From assembly GCF_036206005.1 (NCBI RefSeq), contig NZ_CP108143.1, positions 6,291,501-6,355,500 of the forward strand: a stretch of 64,000 bases of DNA, written 5' to 3'. A program made the translations under genes and the position numbers. Origin of the DNA: Streptomyces sp. NBC_00178 (GTDB taxonomy: Bacteria > Actinomycetota > Actinomycetes > Streptomycetales > Streptomycetaceae). The notes beneath the pieces are model-generated. The model was given only the letters and a program-made list of their open reading frames with translations. It was not told where the DNA came from and did not search any database. Below, piece by piece: positions 7,847 through 16,615 of the stretch (position 1 is its first letter; the number at the start of each line of letters is the position of its first letter).

Positions 7847-9349
7847 TCACGACAGAGGGATGGTCACCTCGTCCTCGACCGGAGGATCGATCTCGTGGTC
7901 GAGGGTCCCGGTCGCCGAGTGGCAGCGCAGGCGGACCTGGGTCGGCGTGACGTCCAGCCTCAGGAAGCACTTGAAGAACGGCGGGCTGTACGTCGCCGAA
8001 CCCGGCGAGAAGAGCTGCGTGTACGTCTTGCGCACCGGCAGTCGGAAGAACGTGGTGCGGTCGGGGCGGCTGCCGGCGCCGAGGAGACTGGCCACCAGCC
8101 GGATACGCCGGGTGACGCGAACGGGCTCCCCCTGCGCGCGGGTCGGCGGGACGCCGAGCCGTTCCGCGATCACCGCCGTGGCCTCGGCCTCGGTCAGCGT
8201 GAAGAAGCGGGGCATCCGCAGCCTGCGCCCGTACAGCCTGCTGTAGAAGGCCAGCGAGTCGCCGCGCAGCGGATAGCAGCGGAACTCGTCCTCCGTGACG
8301 TCGGCCACGGATATCCGCGGGATGGTGTGCGTGGCGTGCATGAACGCCCCGCCTCCACCGGCGACGACGTACTGGATCGTGCGTCCGTCGTCCACCCGTA
8401 CCGGATACCGCTGGTAGTTGTGGATGTCGCCACCGATCGCCGCGACGTAGTGGTGCTCCGGGTCGCGCACGATGGCGTCCACCGTGCCACCTCCCTCGAT
8501 GGAGCACGGGTGGTGTTCGCCGTCCACGTACAGCGGGGACCCGGTCACCAGTATCTTGGGCCGGTCGCCGCGCGAGACCTCGCGGAGCCAGCGGCCTTGC
8601 TCGGCGTCGACGGTGCCCAGCAGGCCCGTGTCGATGCCTATGATCCGTATCGGTCCGACGTCGATGGCCCAGTACGGGCCTGGCTGGACGGCCTGTTGCG
8701 ACGGCTGCGAGCGCAACGCCCGTGCCTCGGATAGACGTTGTTCGTCCGTCCCGCCCGGCGAGTGCCAGAGCAGCGAGCGGAACCAGGCCCGTGTCAGGGG
8801 GCGGGGCCGCGCCTCGGGCGCCAGCGGCGGTGACTCGCAGAAGACCCGCATGAAGCCTTGCAGGCCCTCGTACCAGTCATGGTTGCCCGGTACCGCGTAG
8901 ATGGGCGCCGGGTAGTCGCGGTAGGGGCGGAAGAACTTCGTGCCGTAGTCGTCGACGCTGCCCACCGGGTAGATCACGTCACTGGCGAGCACGGCGAAGT
9001 CCGTGCCTTGACCGGCTTTCAGGAAGCCGGGCACCGCGGCGTACTGGGGATCGTCACCCTCACCGGTGTCACCGATGACCATGAACGAGAAGTGGTCGGC
9101 GTCCGTGCGGCGGACGATCGCGTCGGTGGGCGCACCCGCGGCCACGGCCTGCTCCACCCAGCGACTGCGGGTCCGGCCCGTCGGGTCCCCGAACCAGGAG
9201 GCGAGGACGCCGTTGCGGGCGGGCCACAGCGTCCTCGGATTCAGCCACGAGAGCTTCTCGACCTGGGCAGGCATCAGCGCTTTGTACGTGCCGAGCTGGG
9301 ATTCTCCCCAGCCGGCGCCTTCTGGTGTGTCGCGTGAGGAGTGAGGCAC
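7847..9349 (-). CDS. Calcineurin-like metallophosphoesterase
   Basis: Predicted 500-aa phosphoesterase. The metal-binding signature is visible: GDTGEGD near residue 95, ASDVIYPVGS (the GDxxY position) near 120, GNHDWY near 153 with the catalytic His, and later the His-containing blocks VTGSPLYVDGEHHPC and IGGDIHNYQRYP. These are the five blocks of the dimetal phosphoesterase fold. No signal peptide is apparent, so it is probably cytoplasmic. GTG 9349 is the longest start and lacks a clear ribosome binding site; a later start near residue 26 (MPAQVEKLSW) is possible. The substrate is unknown. The gene stands alone, with about 220 bp to the SoxR box downstream. Confidence 0.85.
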   Translation of the reverse strand: MPHSSRDTPEGAGWGESQLGTYKALMPAQVEKLSWLNPRTLWPARNGVLASWFGDPTGRTRSRWVEQAVAAGAPTDAIVRRTDADHFSFMVIGDTGEGDDPQYAAVPGFLKAGQGTDFAVLASDVIYPVGSVDDYGTKFFRPYRDYPAPIYAVPGNHDWYEGLQGFMRVFCESPPLAPEARPRPLTRAWFRSLLWHSPGGTDEQRLSEARALRSQPSQQAVQPGPYWAIDVGPIRIIGIDTGLLGTVDAEQGRWLREVSRGDRPKILVTGSPLYVDGEHHPCSIEGGGTVDAIVRDPEHHYVAAIGGDIHNYQRYPVRVDDGRTIQYVVAGGGGAFMHATHTIPRISVADVTEDEFRCYPLRGDSLAFYSRLYGRRLRMPRFFTLTEAEATAVIAERLGVPPTRAQGEPVRVTRRIRLVASLLGAGSRPDRTTFFRLPVRKTYTQLFSPGSATYSPPFFKCFLRLDVTPTQVRLRCHSATGTLDHEIDPPVEDEVTIPLS

Positions 9350-10117
9350 GTGTGCACGGTAACAACAGGCCCTGCCTGCACCGGAGCAGGGGTCGGCGGC
9401 ATGTGGCGGGGCTCGGGCGGCGGGGTGCCGGCGGCGTGCGGAGCTGGGCTCCGTGGCGGTGCCGGCGGTCTCGCAGAGGGCTCCGGGGGAAGCCGGCGGG
9501 GGTCACTGCGGCACAGATGCTCGATCCCGTGCCGGACCCGACTGCGGGCAGGACGGCTCGTCGCCGCGCACACACGTGTGCGTCCACGCGGGTGCTCCAC
9601 CGGCGGCCGGCCGGACCGGCGGCCGGTCCGCGCGCCGCTCGGGCGACCGCCGCGAGAGCAGGGACCGGTGCCAGGCGGCTCGCCAGGGTTCGGCCGTTGC
9701 CGGTCCGGGGCCGGACAGCACGGCCGGGACGGTCCCGAGAGGTCCGGCCGGGGGCGGAGGGACGAGCGCCGCCGTGTAGAGGGCGGCGAGCAGATGGATG
9801 CCGAGCAGGGTGCCGGCCCGCTGCGCGGGGCGCATGCTCAGGACCTGCCGGGACGGGCGGAGTCCAGAGCGGGGGAGGTGCGCGCGCCGCGTGCCGCCGC
9901 GTGAGGGAGGTACGCGAGGAAGGTGTCGTTCATGGCGCCAGCCTTGCCGCCGCCCCCTCCGCACAGGACCGCACCTTCATCCGTTCGGCCCAGCGGACGC
10001 GTGAAGCGGTACACACCGCCGCCCGGGCGGGTGACCCCCTCGCCGGCGGGACCCCGGTCGAGCCGGGCTCTGCGTGACGCGGGCGCCGCTCCCGCCGGGT
10101 ACGGGGCGCACCGCATG
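9350..10117. other. Poorly coding interval with two weak small ORFs
   Basis: No gene with convincing homology is visible. On the minus strand 9503-9835 could encode a 110-aa protein with one hydrophobic segment (LLGIHLLAALYTAALVPPP) and a Pro/Arg-rich tail; its ATG lies 3 nt after the stop of a 31-aa ORF at 9838-9933 (MNDTFLAYLPHAAARGA). The close spacing and GC-rich third positions leave a coupled pair possible. The tail is low complexity and the ribosome binding sites are weak, so neither is called as a gene. The rest is GC-rich sequence without clear promoters or repeats. Confidence 0.4.
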
Positions 10118-10154
10118 CCGGAGGGCCGCGGGCTCGGTGCCCGCGGCCCTCCGG
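10118..10154. terminator. Strong hairpin after the VWA gene pair
   Basis: Perfect 16-bp stem CCGGAGGGCCGCGGGC / GCCCGCGGCCCTCCGG with loop TCGGT, starting 17 bp downstream of the minus-strand stop at 10172. Confidence 0.8.
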
Positions 10155-10171
10155 CCCCTCATGTCACTCCG

Positions 10172-11011
10172 TCAGACGCCCGGGGGCACCCGGGAGGGGC
10201 GGCCGCCGCCCCTGGTCAGGGTGTAGCCGAACACGGCCGCCAGCGCGGCGAGTACGGCTCCGCCCGCGGTCCACAGCCAGCGGTCGGTCCACCAGCCGGA
10301 GGACCAGCCGTCCTCCGGATCACCGGCGAGCGGGGTGTCCGACTCCGATGCCGTGGAGGCCTGCTCGGCCGAGGACGCGCCCGGCACGAGCGGCTTCGCG
10401 AGCGTGCCGTCCACGTCGTGGGCGCCGCCCTGGTCGGCGGAGGTGGCCTCGGTCTCGACGTGGACCGGGAGGCCCAGATCCTCCTCGGCCAGGCCGACCA
10501 CCGTCAGGCGGATGTAGTAGGTGCCGGGCAGCGGATCCGACGCCCACGGCTCGGACCACGCGCGCACCGTGCGCAGCACACAGGACAGCTCGACGGCGCT
10601 CGCGTCCGGCGCCGCCTTCCTGGTCTGGTGGCCGTACATGCACGCCTGCCTGCGGCGGAGGCCGTCGTAGACGTCCACCTGCCAGGTCGACGCGCCGTGC
10701 CGGGTGGCGCTCTCCGGGAGGCTCACCTTCGCCCGGACCGTGGCCCGCTGGCCCGCGTCGGCGGGGAAGGCCCAGTACAGGTAGTCACCGGTGGAGGCGT
10801 CCGCCGTGGCCTTCGTGTTCTGCTGGATCGCCGTCGCGGTACGGAAGGTGGTGCCCGCTTCGGTGGGCCCCGCCGAGTCGCCGTCGGCCGGGCTCGCGCT
10901 CGCCGACGGGTCGTCGGCGACGGCGGTCCCGCCCGAGGTGAGCAGCGCGACTCCCGCGAGCAGGACGCCCGCGCAGGCGCGTCCGAGTGTGTTCCTACGG
11001 GTGGTACGCAT
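10172..11011 (-). CDS. Secreted, membrane-anchored protein coupled to a VWA protein
   Basis: Protein of 279 aa with no recognised catalytic domain. It has a signal peptide (MRTTRRNTLGRACAGVLLAG, ending near TAVADDP), an extracellular part with paired Cys residues, a Ser/Ala-rich linker and a C-terminal membrane anchor (WLWTAGGAVLAALAAVFGYT) followed by a positive tail. The middle (YLYWAFPADAGQRATVRAKVSLPE and GTYYIRLTVVGL) looks like a beta-sandwich. The start ATG overlaps the stop of the VWA gene (TGATG, base 11011), so the two products are made together and probably act as a complex at the cell surface. The longer in-frame extension lies inside the VWA gene and is rejected. Confidence 0.82.
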   Translation of the reverse strand: MRTTRRNTLGRACAGVLLAGVALLTSGGTAVADDPSASASPADGDSAGPTEAGTTFRTATAIQQNTKATADASTGDYLYWAFPADAGQRATVRAKVSLPESATRHGASTWQVDVYDGLRRRQACMYGHQTRKAAPDASAVELSCVLRTVRAWSEPWASDPLPGTYYIRLTVVGLAEEDLGLPVHVETEATSADQGGAHDVDGTLAKPLVPGASSAEQASTASESDTPLAGDPEDGWSSGWWTDRWLWTAGGAVLAALAAVFGYTLTRGGGRPSRVPPGV

Positions 11012-12288
11012 CAGTTGGTCCTCCATACGGCGACGCGCCAGCGCGAGATCCAGCCGATCAGCAGGCCGGCGATCAGCCCGGTCAGGACCATGACCCCGAG
11101 GAGCCACCAGCCCCGTCCGAGGCCGAAGGCCGCCGTGTCGGCGGCGTCGTCGGGCGCGTCCACCAGGTCGATGGTCAGCTCGACGGGCATGCCGGGTGTC
11201 GTCTTCACGGACGGGGCCGCGGAGAAGGAGTTGCTGAGCTGGAGGCACACGGTCTCGGGTGCGGGGGCGGCGCCGTCCTCCGTGTCGTCCTCCTCGGCCT
11301 TCGGGTAGCGCAGGCCGGACGAGATCATGTCCGTACGCCCGGTGCCGGACTCCGAGCCCCGGACGATCTCACGGCCGTACTTGGTCACCGCCCGCAGGAG
11401 TACGCCGTAGTCGTCGGCGACCGCACGGTCGGCGGCCACGCTGACGGAGGCGCGCAGTTCCTGACCCGGTGCCACATCCACCCGGTACCAGCGGTGCTTG
11501 CCGATCTCCTGGCGGTCGGTGTAGAGACCGGCCTTCAGCTCGGGGGCCGCGGAACAGCTGCCGGCGCCCTCGGTGGCCACCGGGGTGACGACGGGCTCGG
11601 CGGCCCGGTCGACCAGCTGGGTCACCCTGCCCGAGAGTTCGTCGGTGTTCTGGACCGCCGTGTACGTGCCGCCCGTGGCCTCGGCGATGCACGTCAGCTG
11701 CTGGCGGATCTTGGCGTCGGGTACCAGGCCCAGTGTGTCGATGACCAGGTGGATCCCGCGGGCGGCGATGTCGCGGGCGACCTCGCAGGGGTCGAGCGGG
11801 CCGCAGGTGTCCTCGCCGTCGGTGATCAGGACGATCCTCCGGGTGGACTCGCCGCCCTTGAGGTCGTCGGCGGCACCGAGCAGCGCCGGGCCGATCGGGG
11901 TCCAGCCCGTCGGCGCCAGGGTGGCGACGGCGGTCTTGGCCTCCGTGCGGTCGAGCGGGCCGACCGGGTAGAGCTGCTTGGTGTCCTTGCAGCCCACTTT
12001 GCGGTCGTCACCCGGGTAGTCGGCGCCGAGCGTGCGGATGCCGAGCTCGACCTCTTCGGGCACCGCGTCCAGGACGTCGTTGAACGCCTGCTTGGCGGCG
12101 GATATCCGGGACTCGCCGTCCATGTCGCGGGTGCGCATGGACCCGCTGACGTCGAGGACCAGCTCGACCTTCGGCGATGCGGCGGTGGGGGGTTCGTCGG
12201 CGGCGGCCGGGAGGGCGGTGCCGAGCCCGGCGGCCAGGGTGGCGAGCAGAACGCACACCCCGGCCGTCAGCCGTTTTCTTATGATCAT
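11011..12288 (-). CDS. Secreted von Willebrand factor A domain protein
   Basis: Protein of 425 aa: signal peptide (residues 1-30, ending ALPAAADE), VWA domain about 40-220, beta-rich region and a C-terminal membrane helix (GWWLLGVMVLTGLIAGLLIG). The metal-ion-dependent adhesion site is complete: DVSGS at residues 46-50, Thr in the TGWTPIGPAL loop and Asp in LITDGEDT. It probably binds a protein partner outside the cell in a Mg2+-dependent way; the coupled downstream gene is the obvious candidate. An extracellular Cys-rich stretch (GCKDTK, CGPLDPCEV, LTCIAEA) suggests disulfides. Confidence 0.88.
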   Translation of the reverse strand: MIIRKRLTAGVCVLLATLAAGLGTALPAAADEPPTAASPKVELVLDVSGSMRTRDMDGESRISAAKQAFNDVLDAVPEEVELGIRTLGADYPGDDRKVGCKDTKQLYPVGPLDRTEAKTAVATLAPTGWTPIGPALLGAADDLKGGESTRRIVLITDGEDTCGPLDPCEVARDIAARGIHLVIDTLGLVPDAKIRQQLTCIAEATGGTYTAVQNTDELSGRVTQLVDRAAEPVVTPVATEGAGSCSAAPELKAGLYTDRQEIGKHRWYRVDVAPGQELRASVSVAADRAVADDYGVLLRAVTKYGREIVRGSESGTGRTDMISSGLRYPKAEEDDTEDGAAPAPETVCLQLSNSFSAAPSVKTTPGMPVELTIDLVDAPDDAADTAAFGLGRGWWLLGVMVLTGLIAGLLIGWISRWRVAVWRTN

Positions 12289-12359
12289 CGCCGGATCCTA
12301 TTGAAGATCCGCAGTCATCCCCAAAACCGGTCCGCCGGGCGCGATTTCGGAGCAGCCGC

Positions 12360-13847
12360 CTATCCGCCGAGCAGCGGACCGGCGGCCCGGTCGAGCACCG
12401 AGCCGACGCGCTCCCACGTCTCCGTGTCCCGCTCCAGCGGCGGGAGTTCGGCGTCGATGCTGTCGGCCCCCGTGTTCCAGCGGGTCGCGATGGCGACCGG
12501 GTCGCCGCCGCCCGCGGCGGACGCCGCCAGGGCCGCGGCACCGAGGGCGACCAGTTCCCCGCTGCCGGGCACGATCAACGGCCGGCCGGAGAGCCGGCGC
12601 ACCGTCTCCACCCAGGTGCGGCCCTGGGCGCCGCCGCCGATCAGCCGCAGCGGCCTGCCGGCCACCTCGGGGTCGGCGGGGTCCAGGCCGCAGGCCCGCA
12701 GCAGTTCGTCCATGGCCCGCAGCACGGTGAACGCCGCACCCTCGTACGCCGCGCCCAGCAGCTGCTGCGGCGTCGTGTCGTGCCTGAGCCCGGTGAGGAG
12801 GCCCGAGGAGGTCGGCAGGTCGGGGGTGCGCTCGCCGTCGAGGTACGGCAGGAGGACGGCCTCGCCGCCGGGCGCCGCGTCGTCGCGGTGCAGACCGAGC
12901 AGCGTGGCCACCTTGTCGACGGCCAGGGTGCAGTTGAGGGTGCAGGCGAGCGGGAGATACGTGCCGTCGGCGGCCGCGAATCCGGAGAGGGCGGGGGAGG
13001 CCGGCCGGGTCCGCGAGGCCGCGAACACCGTCCCCGACGTGCCGAGGCTGAGGACGGGGTGGTCCAGCAGCCCGGCGCCGCCCAGGCCGAGACCGACGGC
13101 GGCGCTCATGTTGTCCCCGGTGCCCGCCGCGACCGCGATCCCGGCGGGCAGGCCGAGCGCCTCCGCGGCGGACGCCGTCAGCGAGCCGATCCGGGTCCCG
13201 CCGCCGTCGGCGACCTCCGGCAGCATCGAGGCGTCCAGACCGAGGAGTTCCAGGAGCTCGGGGTCGTACGCCCCGGAGGCGGTCGAGTACCAGCAGGTGC
13301 CCGACGCGTCCCCGGGATCCGTCGCGGCCGTGCCCGACAGCCGCTCGGTGAGGAAGTCGTGCGGCAGTCTGATCCCGGCCGTGGCATCGGCGTTCGCCGG
13401 GTCGTTCTCGCGCAGCCACCGCCACTTCGTGGCCGTCATGGACGCGACGGGCACGGTCCCGGTGCGCGCGGTCCAGGCGTCGGGCCCGCCCAGCTCCGCC
13501 ACGAGCGCCGTCGCCTGCGGGGCGGAACGGGTGTCGTTCCACAGCAGGGCGGGGCGCAGCGGGCGGCCGGACCGGTCGAGGACGACCAGGCCGTGCTGCT
13601 GGCCGGCCACGGCGATGCCGACGACGGAGGACGGAGAGACCCCCGACTCCTTCAGCCCGGCCGCGACGGCGTCGCACAGCGCACGCCACCAGACCTCGGG
13701 GTCGCTCTCGCGCGCCCCGCCCTCACCCGTGACCACGTGCGGCGCGCGGCCGACGGCCAGCAGCTCACCGGTCCCGGTGTCGGTGACTGCGGCCTTCGTG
13801 GACTGGGTGGAGCTGTCCACGCCGATGACGACGGTACGCGGCGGCAT
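12360..13847 (-). CDS. xylB: Xylulokinase
   Basis: FGGY-family sugar kinase of 495 aa that phosphorylates D-xylulose to xylulose 5-phosphate. The family blocks are present: N-terminal phosphate-binding VIGVDSSTQSTKAAV, AGQQHGLVVLD (the xylulokinase-type sugar-binding loop), PALLWNDTRS, GTGDNMSAAVG, LSLGTSGTVFA and the ATP-binding GGGAQGRTWVE near the C-terminus. It is transcribed divergently from the xylose isomerase gene across a 220-bp regulatory region, the standard Streptomyces xyl arrangement, with a ROK repressor gene nearby. Confidence 0.95.
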   Translation of the reverse strand: MPPRTVVIGVDSSTQSTKAAVTDTGTGELLAVGRAPHVVTGEGGARESDPEVWWRALCDAVAAGLKESGVSPSSVVGIAVAGQQHGLVVLDRSGRPLRPALLWNDTRSAPQATALVAELGGPDAWTARTGTVPVASMTATKWRWLRENDPANADATAGIRLPHDFLTERLSGTAATDPGDASGTCWYSTASGAYDPELLELLGLDASMLPEVADGGGTRIGSLTASAAEALGLPAGIAVAAGTGDNMSAAVGLGLGGAGLLDHPVLSLGTSGTVFAASRTRPASPALSGFAAADGTYLPLACTLNCTLAVDKVATLLGLHRDDAAPGGEAVLLPYLDGERTPDLPTSSGLLTGLRHDTTPQQLLGAAYEGAAFTVLRAMDELLRACGLDPADPEVAGRPLRLIGGGAQGRTWVETVRRLSGRPLIVPGSGELVALGAAALAASAAGGGDPVAIATRWNTGADSIDAELPPLERDTETWERVGSVLDRAAGPLLGG

Positions 13848-14067
13848 GGCCTACCTCTTCTCGTGCGGTTTCCGGTGGTGACGGTTTTGGGAGTGCGACA
13901 AACAAATTACGTGATCGAGGCCGCGCGGAACAGGGGCGTCCCTCGTTTCGTCGTCCGGGGGGTTACGTCCACGGGGTGCCGCGTGCATAATTAATCATGT
14001 CAATGAACAAATAGGCCCGGGTGCAGGCGACGGTCCCGGACCGCAGTCAGGCGAAGGCGGACAGACG
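13848..14067. promoter_or_regulatory. Divergent xylB-xylA control region with paired AT-rich sites
   Basis: This 220-bp region must hold both promoters. Two AT-rich islands stand out. One at 13896-13909 contains ACAAACAAATTA. The other at 13985-14013 contains CATAATTAATCATG and ATGAACAAATAG. The shared heptamer AACAAAT occurs at 13901 and 14006, 105 bp (about ten helical turns) apart. It lies 54 bp before xylB and 62 bp before xylA. These are candidate binding sites for the ROK repressor encoded at 15305-16561; xyl operators of ROK repressors in other bacteria are also TTTGT/ACAAA-rich. Confidence 0.5.
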
Positions 14068-15237
14068 ATGACGGAACGCTTCACTCCCACTCCTGCGGAC
14101 AGGTTCACCTTCGGGCTCTGGACCGTGGGCTGGCGGGGCAACGACCCGTTCGGTGAGCCGACCCGTCCCGCGCTGGACCCGGTCGAGTCGGTGGAGCGGC
14201 TGGCCGAGCTCGGCGCGCACGGGGTCACCTTCCACGACGACGACCTGATCCCGTTCGGGTCGGACGAGAGTGAGCGGGCCCGGCTGATCGGCCGGTTCAA
14301 GGACGCCCTGGACCGCACCGGCCTCAAGGTCCCCATGGCCACGACGAACCTTTTCACCCACCCCGTGTTCAAGGACGGCGGGTTCACCTCCAACGACCGC
14401 GAGGTCCGCCGCTTCGCGCTGCGCAAGGTCATCCGCAACATCGACCTCGCCGTCGAGCTCGGCGCCACCACCTACGTCGCCTGGGGCGGCCGCGAAGGCG
14501 CCGAGTCCGGCGCCGCCAAGGACATCCGTATCGCCCTGGACCGGATGAAGGAAGCCTTCGACCTCCTGGGCGAGTACGTCACCGAGCAGGGCTACGACCT
14601 GCGCTTCGCCATCGAGCCCAAGCCCAACGAGCCCCGCGGCGACATCCTCCTGCCCACCATCGGCCACGCCCTCGCCTTCATCGAGCGCCTGGAGCGCCCC
14701 GAACTGGTCGGCGTGAACCCCGAGACCGGCCACGAGCAGATGGCCGGACTCAACTTCCCCCACGGCATCGCCCAGGCCCTGTGGGCCGGCAAACTCTTCC
14801 ACATCGACCTCAACGGACAGTCCGGCATCAAGTACGACCAGGACTTCCGCTTCGGCGCCGGCGACCTGCGCCAGGCCTTCTGGCTCGTCGACCTCCTGGA
14901 AACCGCAGGCTACGAAGGGCCCCGGCACTTCGACTTCAAGCCCGTACGCACCGACGGCATCGACGGCGTCTGGGAATCCGCGAAGAACTGCATGCGCAAC
15001 TACCTCATCCTCAAGGAACGCGCCGCCGGCTTCCGCGCCGACCCCGCCGTCCAGGAAGCCCTCACCGCCTCCCGCCTCACCGAACTCGCCCGCCCCACCG
15101 CCGACGACGGCCTCAAAGCCCTCCTCGCCGACCGCACCGCCTACGAGGACTTCGACGCCACCACCGTCGCCGAACGCACCATGGCCTTCGAAGCCCTCGA
15201 CCAACTCGCCATGGAACACCTCCTCGGCCTCCGCTGA
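14068..15237 (+). CDS. xylA: Xylose isomerase
   Basis: TIM-barrel isomerase of 389 aa, the class I length typical of actinomycetes; converts D-xylose to D-xylulose (and glucose to fructose). The N-terminus RFTFGLWTVGWRGNDPFG and the catalytic block FHDDDLIPFG (His56 and Asp59) are diagnostic. The metal-binding residues follow in IEPKPNEPRGD, VNPETGHEQMAG, HIDLNGQSG and RHFDFKPVRTDG. The start at ATG 14068 agrees with family length. Divergent from xylB; a hairpin shared with the convergent ROK gene follows. Confidence 0.97.
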   Translation: MTERFTPTPADRFTFGLWTVGWRGNDPFGEPTRPALDPVESVERLAELGAHGVTFHDDDLIPFGSDESERARLIGRFKDALDRTGLKVPMATTNLFTHPVFKDGGFTSNDREVRRFALRKVIRNIDLAVELGATTYVAWGGREGAESGAAKDIRIALDRMKEAFDLLGEYVTEQGYDLRFAIEPKPNEPRGDILLPTIGHALAFIERLERPELVGVNPETGHEQMAGLNFPHGIAQALWAGKLFHIDLNGQSGIKYDQDFRFGAGDLRQAFWLVDLLETAGYEGPRHFDFKPVRTDGIDGVWESAKNCMRNYLILKERAAGFRADPAVQEALTASRLTELARPTADDGLKALLADRTAYEDFDATTVAERTMAFEALDQLAMEHLLGLR

Positions 15238-15250
15238 ACCACCCGCCTCC

Positions 15251-15283
15251 GGGGTGTCCGACGGTCCCACCGACGGGCACCCC
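15251..15283. terminator. Bidirectional hairpin between xylA and the ROK gene
   Basis: Stem GGGGTGTCCGACGG pairing with CCGACGGGCACCCC (one G-T/G-C mismatch) around loop TCCCA. It lies between two convergent stops, so it can serve both transcripts. Confidence 0.7.
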
Positions 15284-15304
15284 GGGAGCGAGGCGCACGG
15301 CCCG

Positions 15305-16561
15305 TCAGGCGTCGGTCCCCGCCGACGGGGCGTACGCCGCCGGGTCGGCCAGCACGTCCTGCACCACCAGTGCCGCCGCGCCCCGCGCCGCGTCGCCCGC
15401 GACGGACGACGCGCGCAGCCGGCCGCCGTCGCGCGACCAGAGGCCGGACACCACACGGCCCGTCAGTTCCTCGTCGGCGGGCGGCGACAGCCACGGCATC
15501 AGGCAGCGGTATATCCCGCCCAGTACCACCGCGTCCGGGTCGAAGAGGTTCACCGCACCGGACAGCACCTGCCCCAGCATCCGCCCCGCGTCGGCCACGG
15601 CGGCGAGCGCCCGGGGATCGCCGGCCCGCGCGCGCCCCTCCAGTTCCCGCACACCGGCGGCGCCGCCCCCCGCCTCGTCGATGCCGGCCGCCCGCAACAG
15701 GGCCGACTGCCCGGCGTACTGCTCCAGGCAGCCGCGCGAACCGCACCGGCACTCCGGACCCGCCGGATCCACCACCACGTGCCCGATCTCCCCGGCGAAG
15801 CCGTGCGCGCCGCGCAGCAGCTCGCCGTCGAGCACGAGGGCACCGCCGACGCCGATCTCACCCGTGAGGTACAGGAAGCTGCGCACCTGGTCGAGCCCGC
15901 CGAACCACAGCTCGGCCAGCGCCGCCAGGTTCGCCTCGTTCTCCGAGCGCACCGGCAGCGGCCCGGATCCGGGGCGCAGGGCGGCCAGTGCCTCGGCGAA
16001 CAGGACCTCGGCGGCGACCTCGTTCCAGCCCAGGTTCGGAGCCTGCCGCACGGAACCGCCCGACACGAGCCCCGGCAGGGCGAGGGCCGTGCCGACCGGG
16101 TACAGGTCCTGCTCCCGCGCCGACTCCAGGGTGCGGGCGGCGATCCGGGCCGCCCTGGCCAGCACCTCGGCGGGAGGGGCCCCGCGGTTGTCCAGGTGCT
16201 CGGTCTGCCGGACCCGGCCGGTGCCCGCGAGGTCCACCACGCACACCGAGACGTAGTCGATGTTGATCTCCACACCGAGCCCCGCGGGCCCGGTGCGCGC
16301 CACCTTCAGCGCCGTGCCCGGCCTGCCCGCCTGCCCGCTGAACGTCTTGCCCGACTCCGTGACGAACCCGCTGTCGAGCAACTGCTCGACCAGGGACGAC
16401 ACCGCGGCGCGGGTGAGTCCCACCCGGGCCGACACCCCTGCCCTGGTGGCCTCAGCGGCCTCGCCCTCGTCCCGTACGGCGCGCAGCACGAGGCTCAGGT
16501 TGTGCCGGCGCACGGTGTCCTTGTCGGCCTTGGACCCCAGAGGTGTGAGGTAGCTCTTCAT
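15305..16561 (-). CDS. ROK-family repressor, probable xylose regulator
   Basis: Transcription factor of 418 aa. An N-terminal winged helix-turn-helix (about residues 15-80; AGVSARVGLTRAAVSSLVEQ) precedes a ROK sugar-binding domain with the zinc motif CRCGSRGCLEQY and HGFAGEIGHVVVDP. It probably binds xylose or a related sugar and represses the xyl genes next door. The start is placed at ATG 16561 (MKSYLTPLGSKADKD); the upstream extension is short and without family character. No kinase activity can be claimed, although the ROK catalytic block (GxIGHxxxDPxG) is retained. Confidence 0.88.
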   Translation of the reverse strand: MKSYLTPLGSKADKDTVRRHNLSLVLRAVRDEGEAAEATRAGVSARVGLTRAAVSSLVEQLLDSGFVTESGKTFSGQAGRPGTALKVARTGPAGLGVEINIDYVSVCVVDLAGTGRVRQTEHLDNRGAPPAEVLARAARIAARTLESAREQDLYPVGTALALPGLVSGGSVRQAPNLGWNEVAAEVLFAEALAALRPGSGPLPVRSENEANLAALAELWFGGLDQVRSFLYLTGEIGVGGALVLDGELLRGAHGFAGEIGHVVVDPAGPECRCGSRGCLEQYAGQSALLRAAGIDEAGGGAAGVRELEGRARAGDPRALAAVADAGRMLGQVLSGAVNLFDPDAVVLGGIYRCLMPWLSPPADEELTGRVVSGLWSRDGGRLRASSVAGDAARGAAALVVQDVLADPAAYAPSAGTDA

Positions 16562-16615
16562 ATCGTCGACGAGCCTATGCGATGCCCCTGCCGGCACGGC
16601 CCGTGGCCGGGACCG

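Noticed and set aside
9503..9835. Small minus-strand membrane-protein gene
   Set aside because: One hydrophobic segment only, with a low-complexity tail and weak ribosome binding site; kept as a note in the interval entry.
10987..13881. 964-aa open frame on the plus strand
   Set aside because: Antisense to the VWA and xylB genes, and composition is not protein-like.
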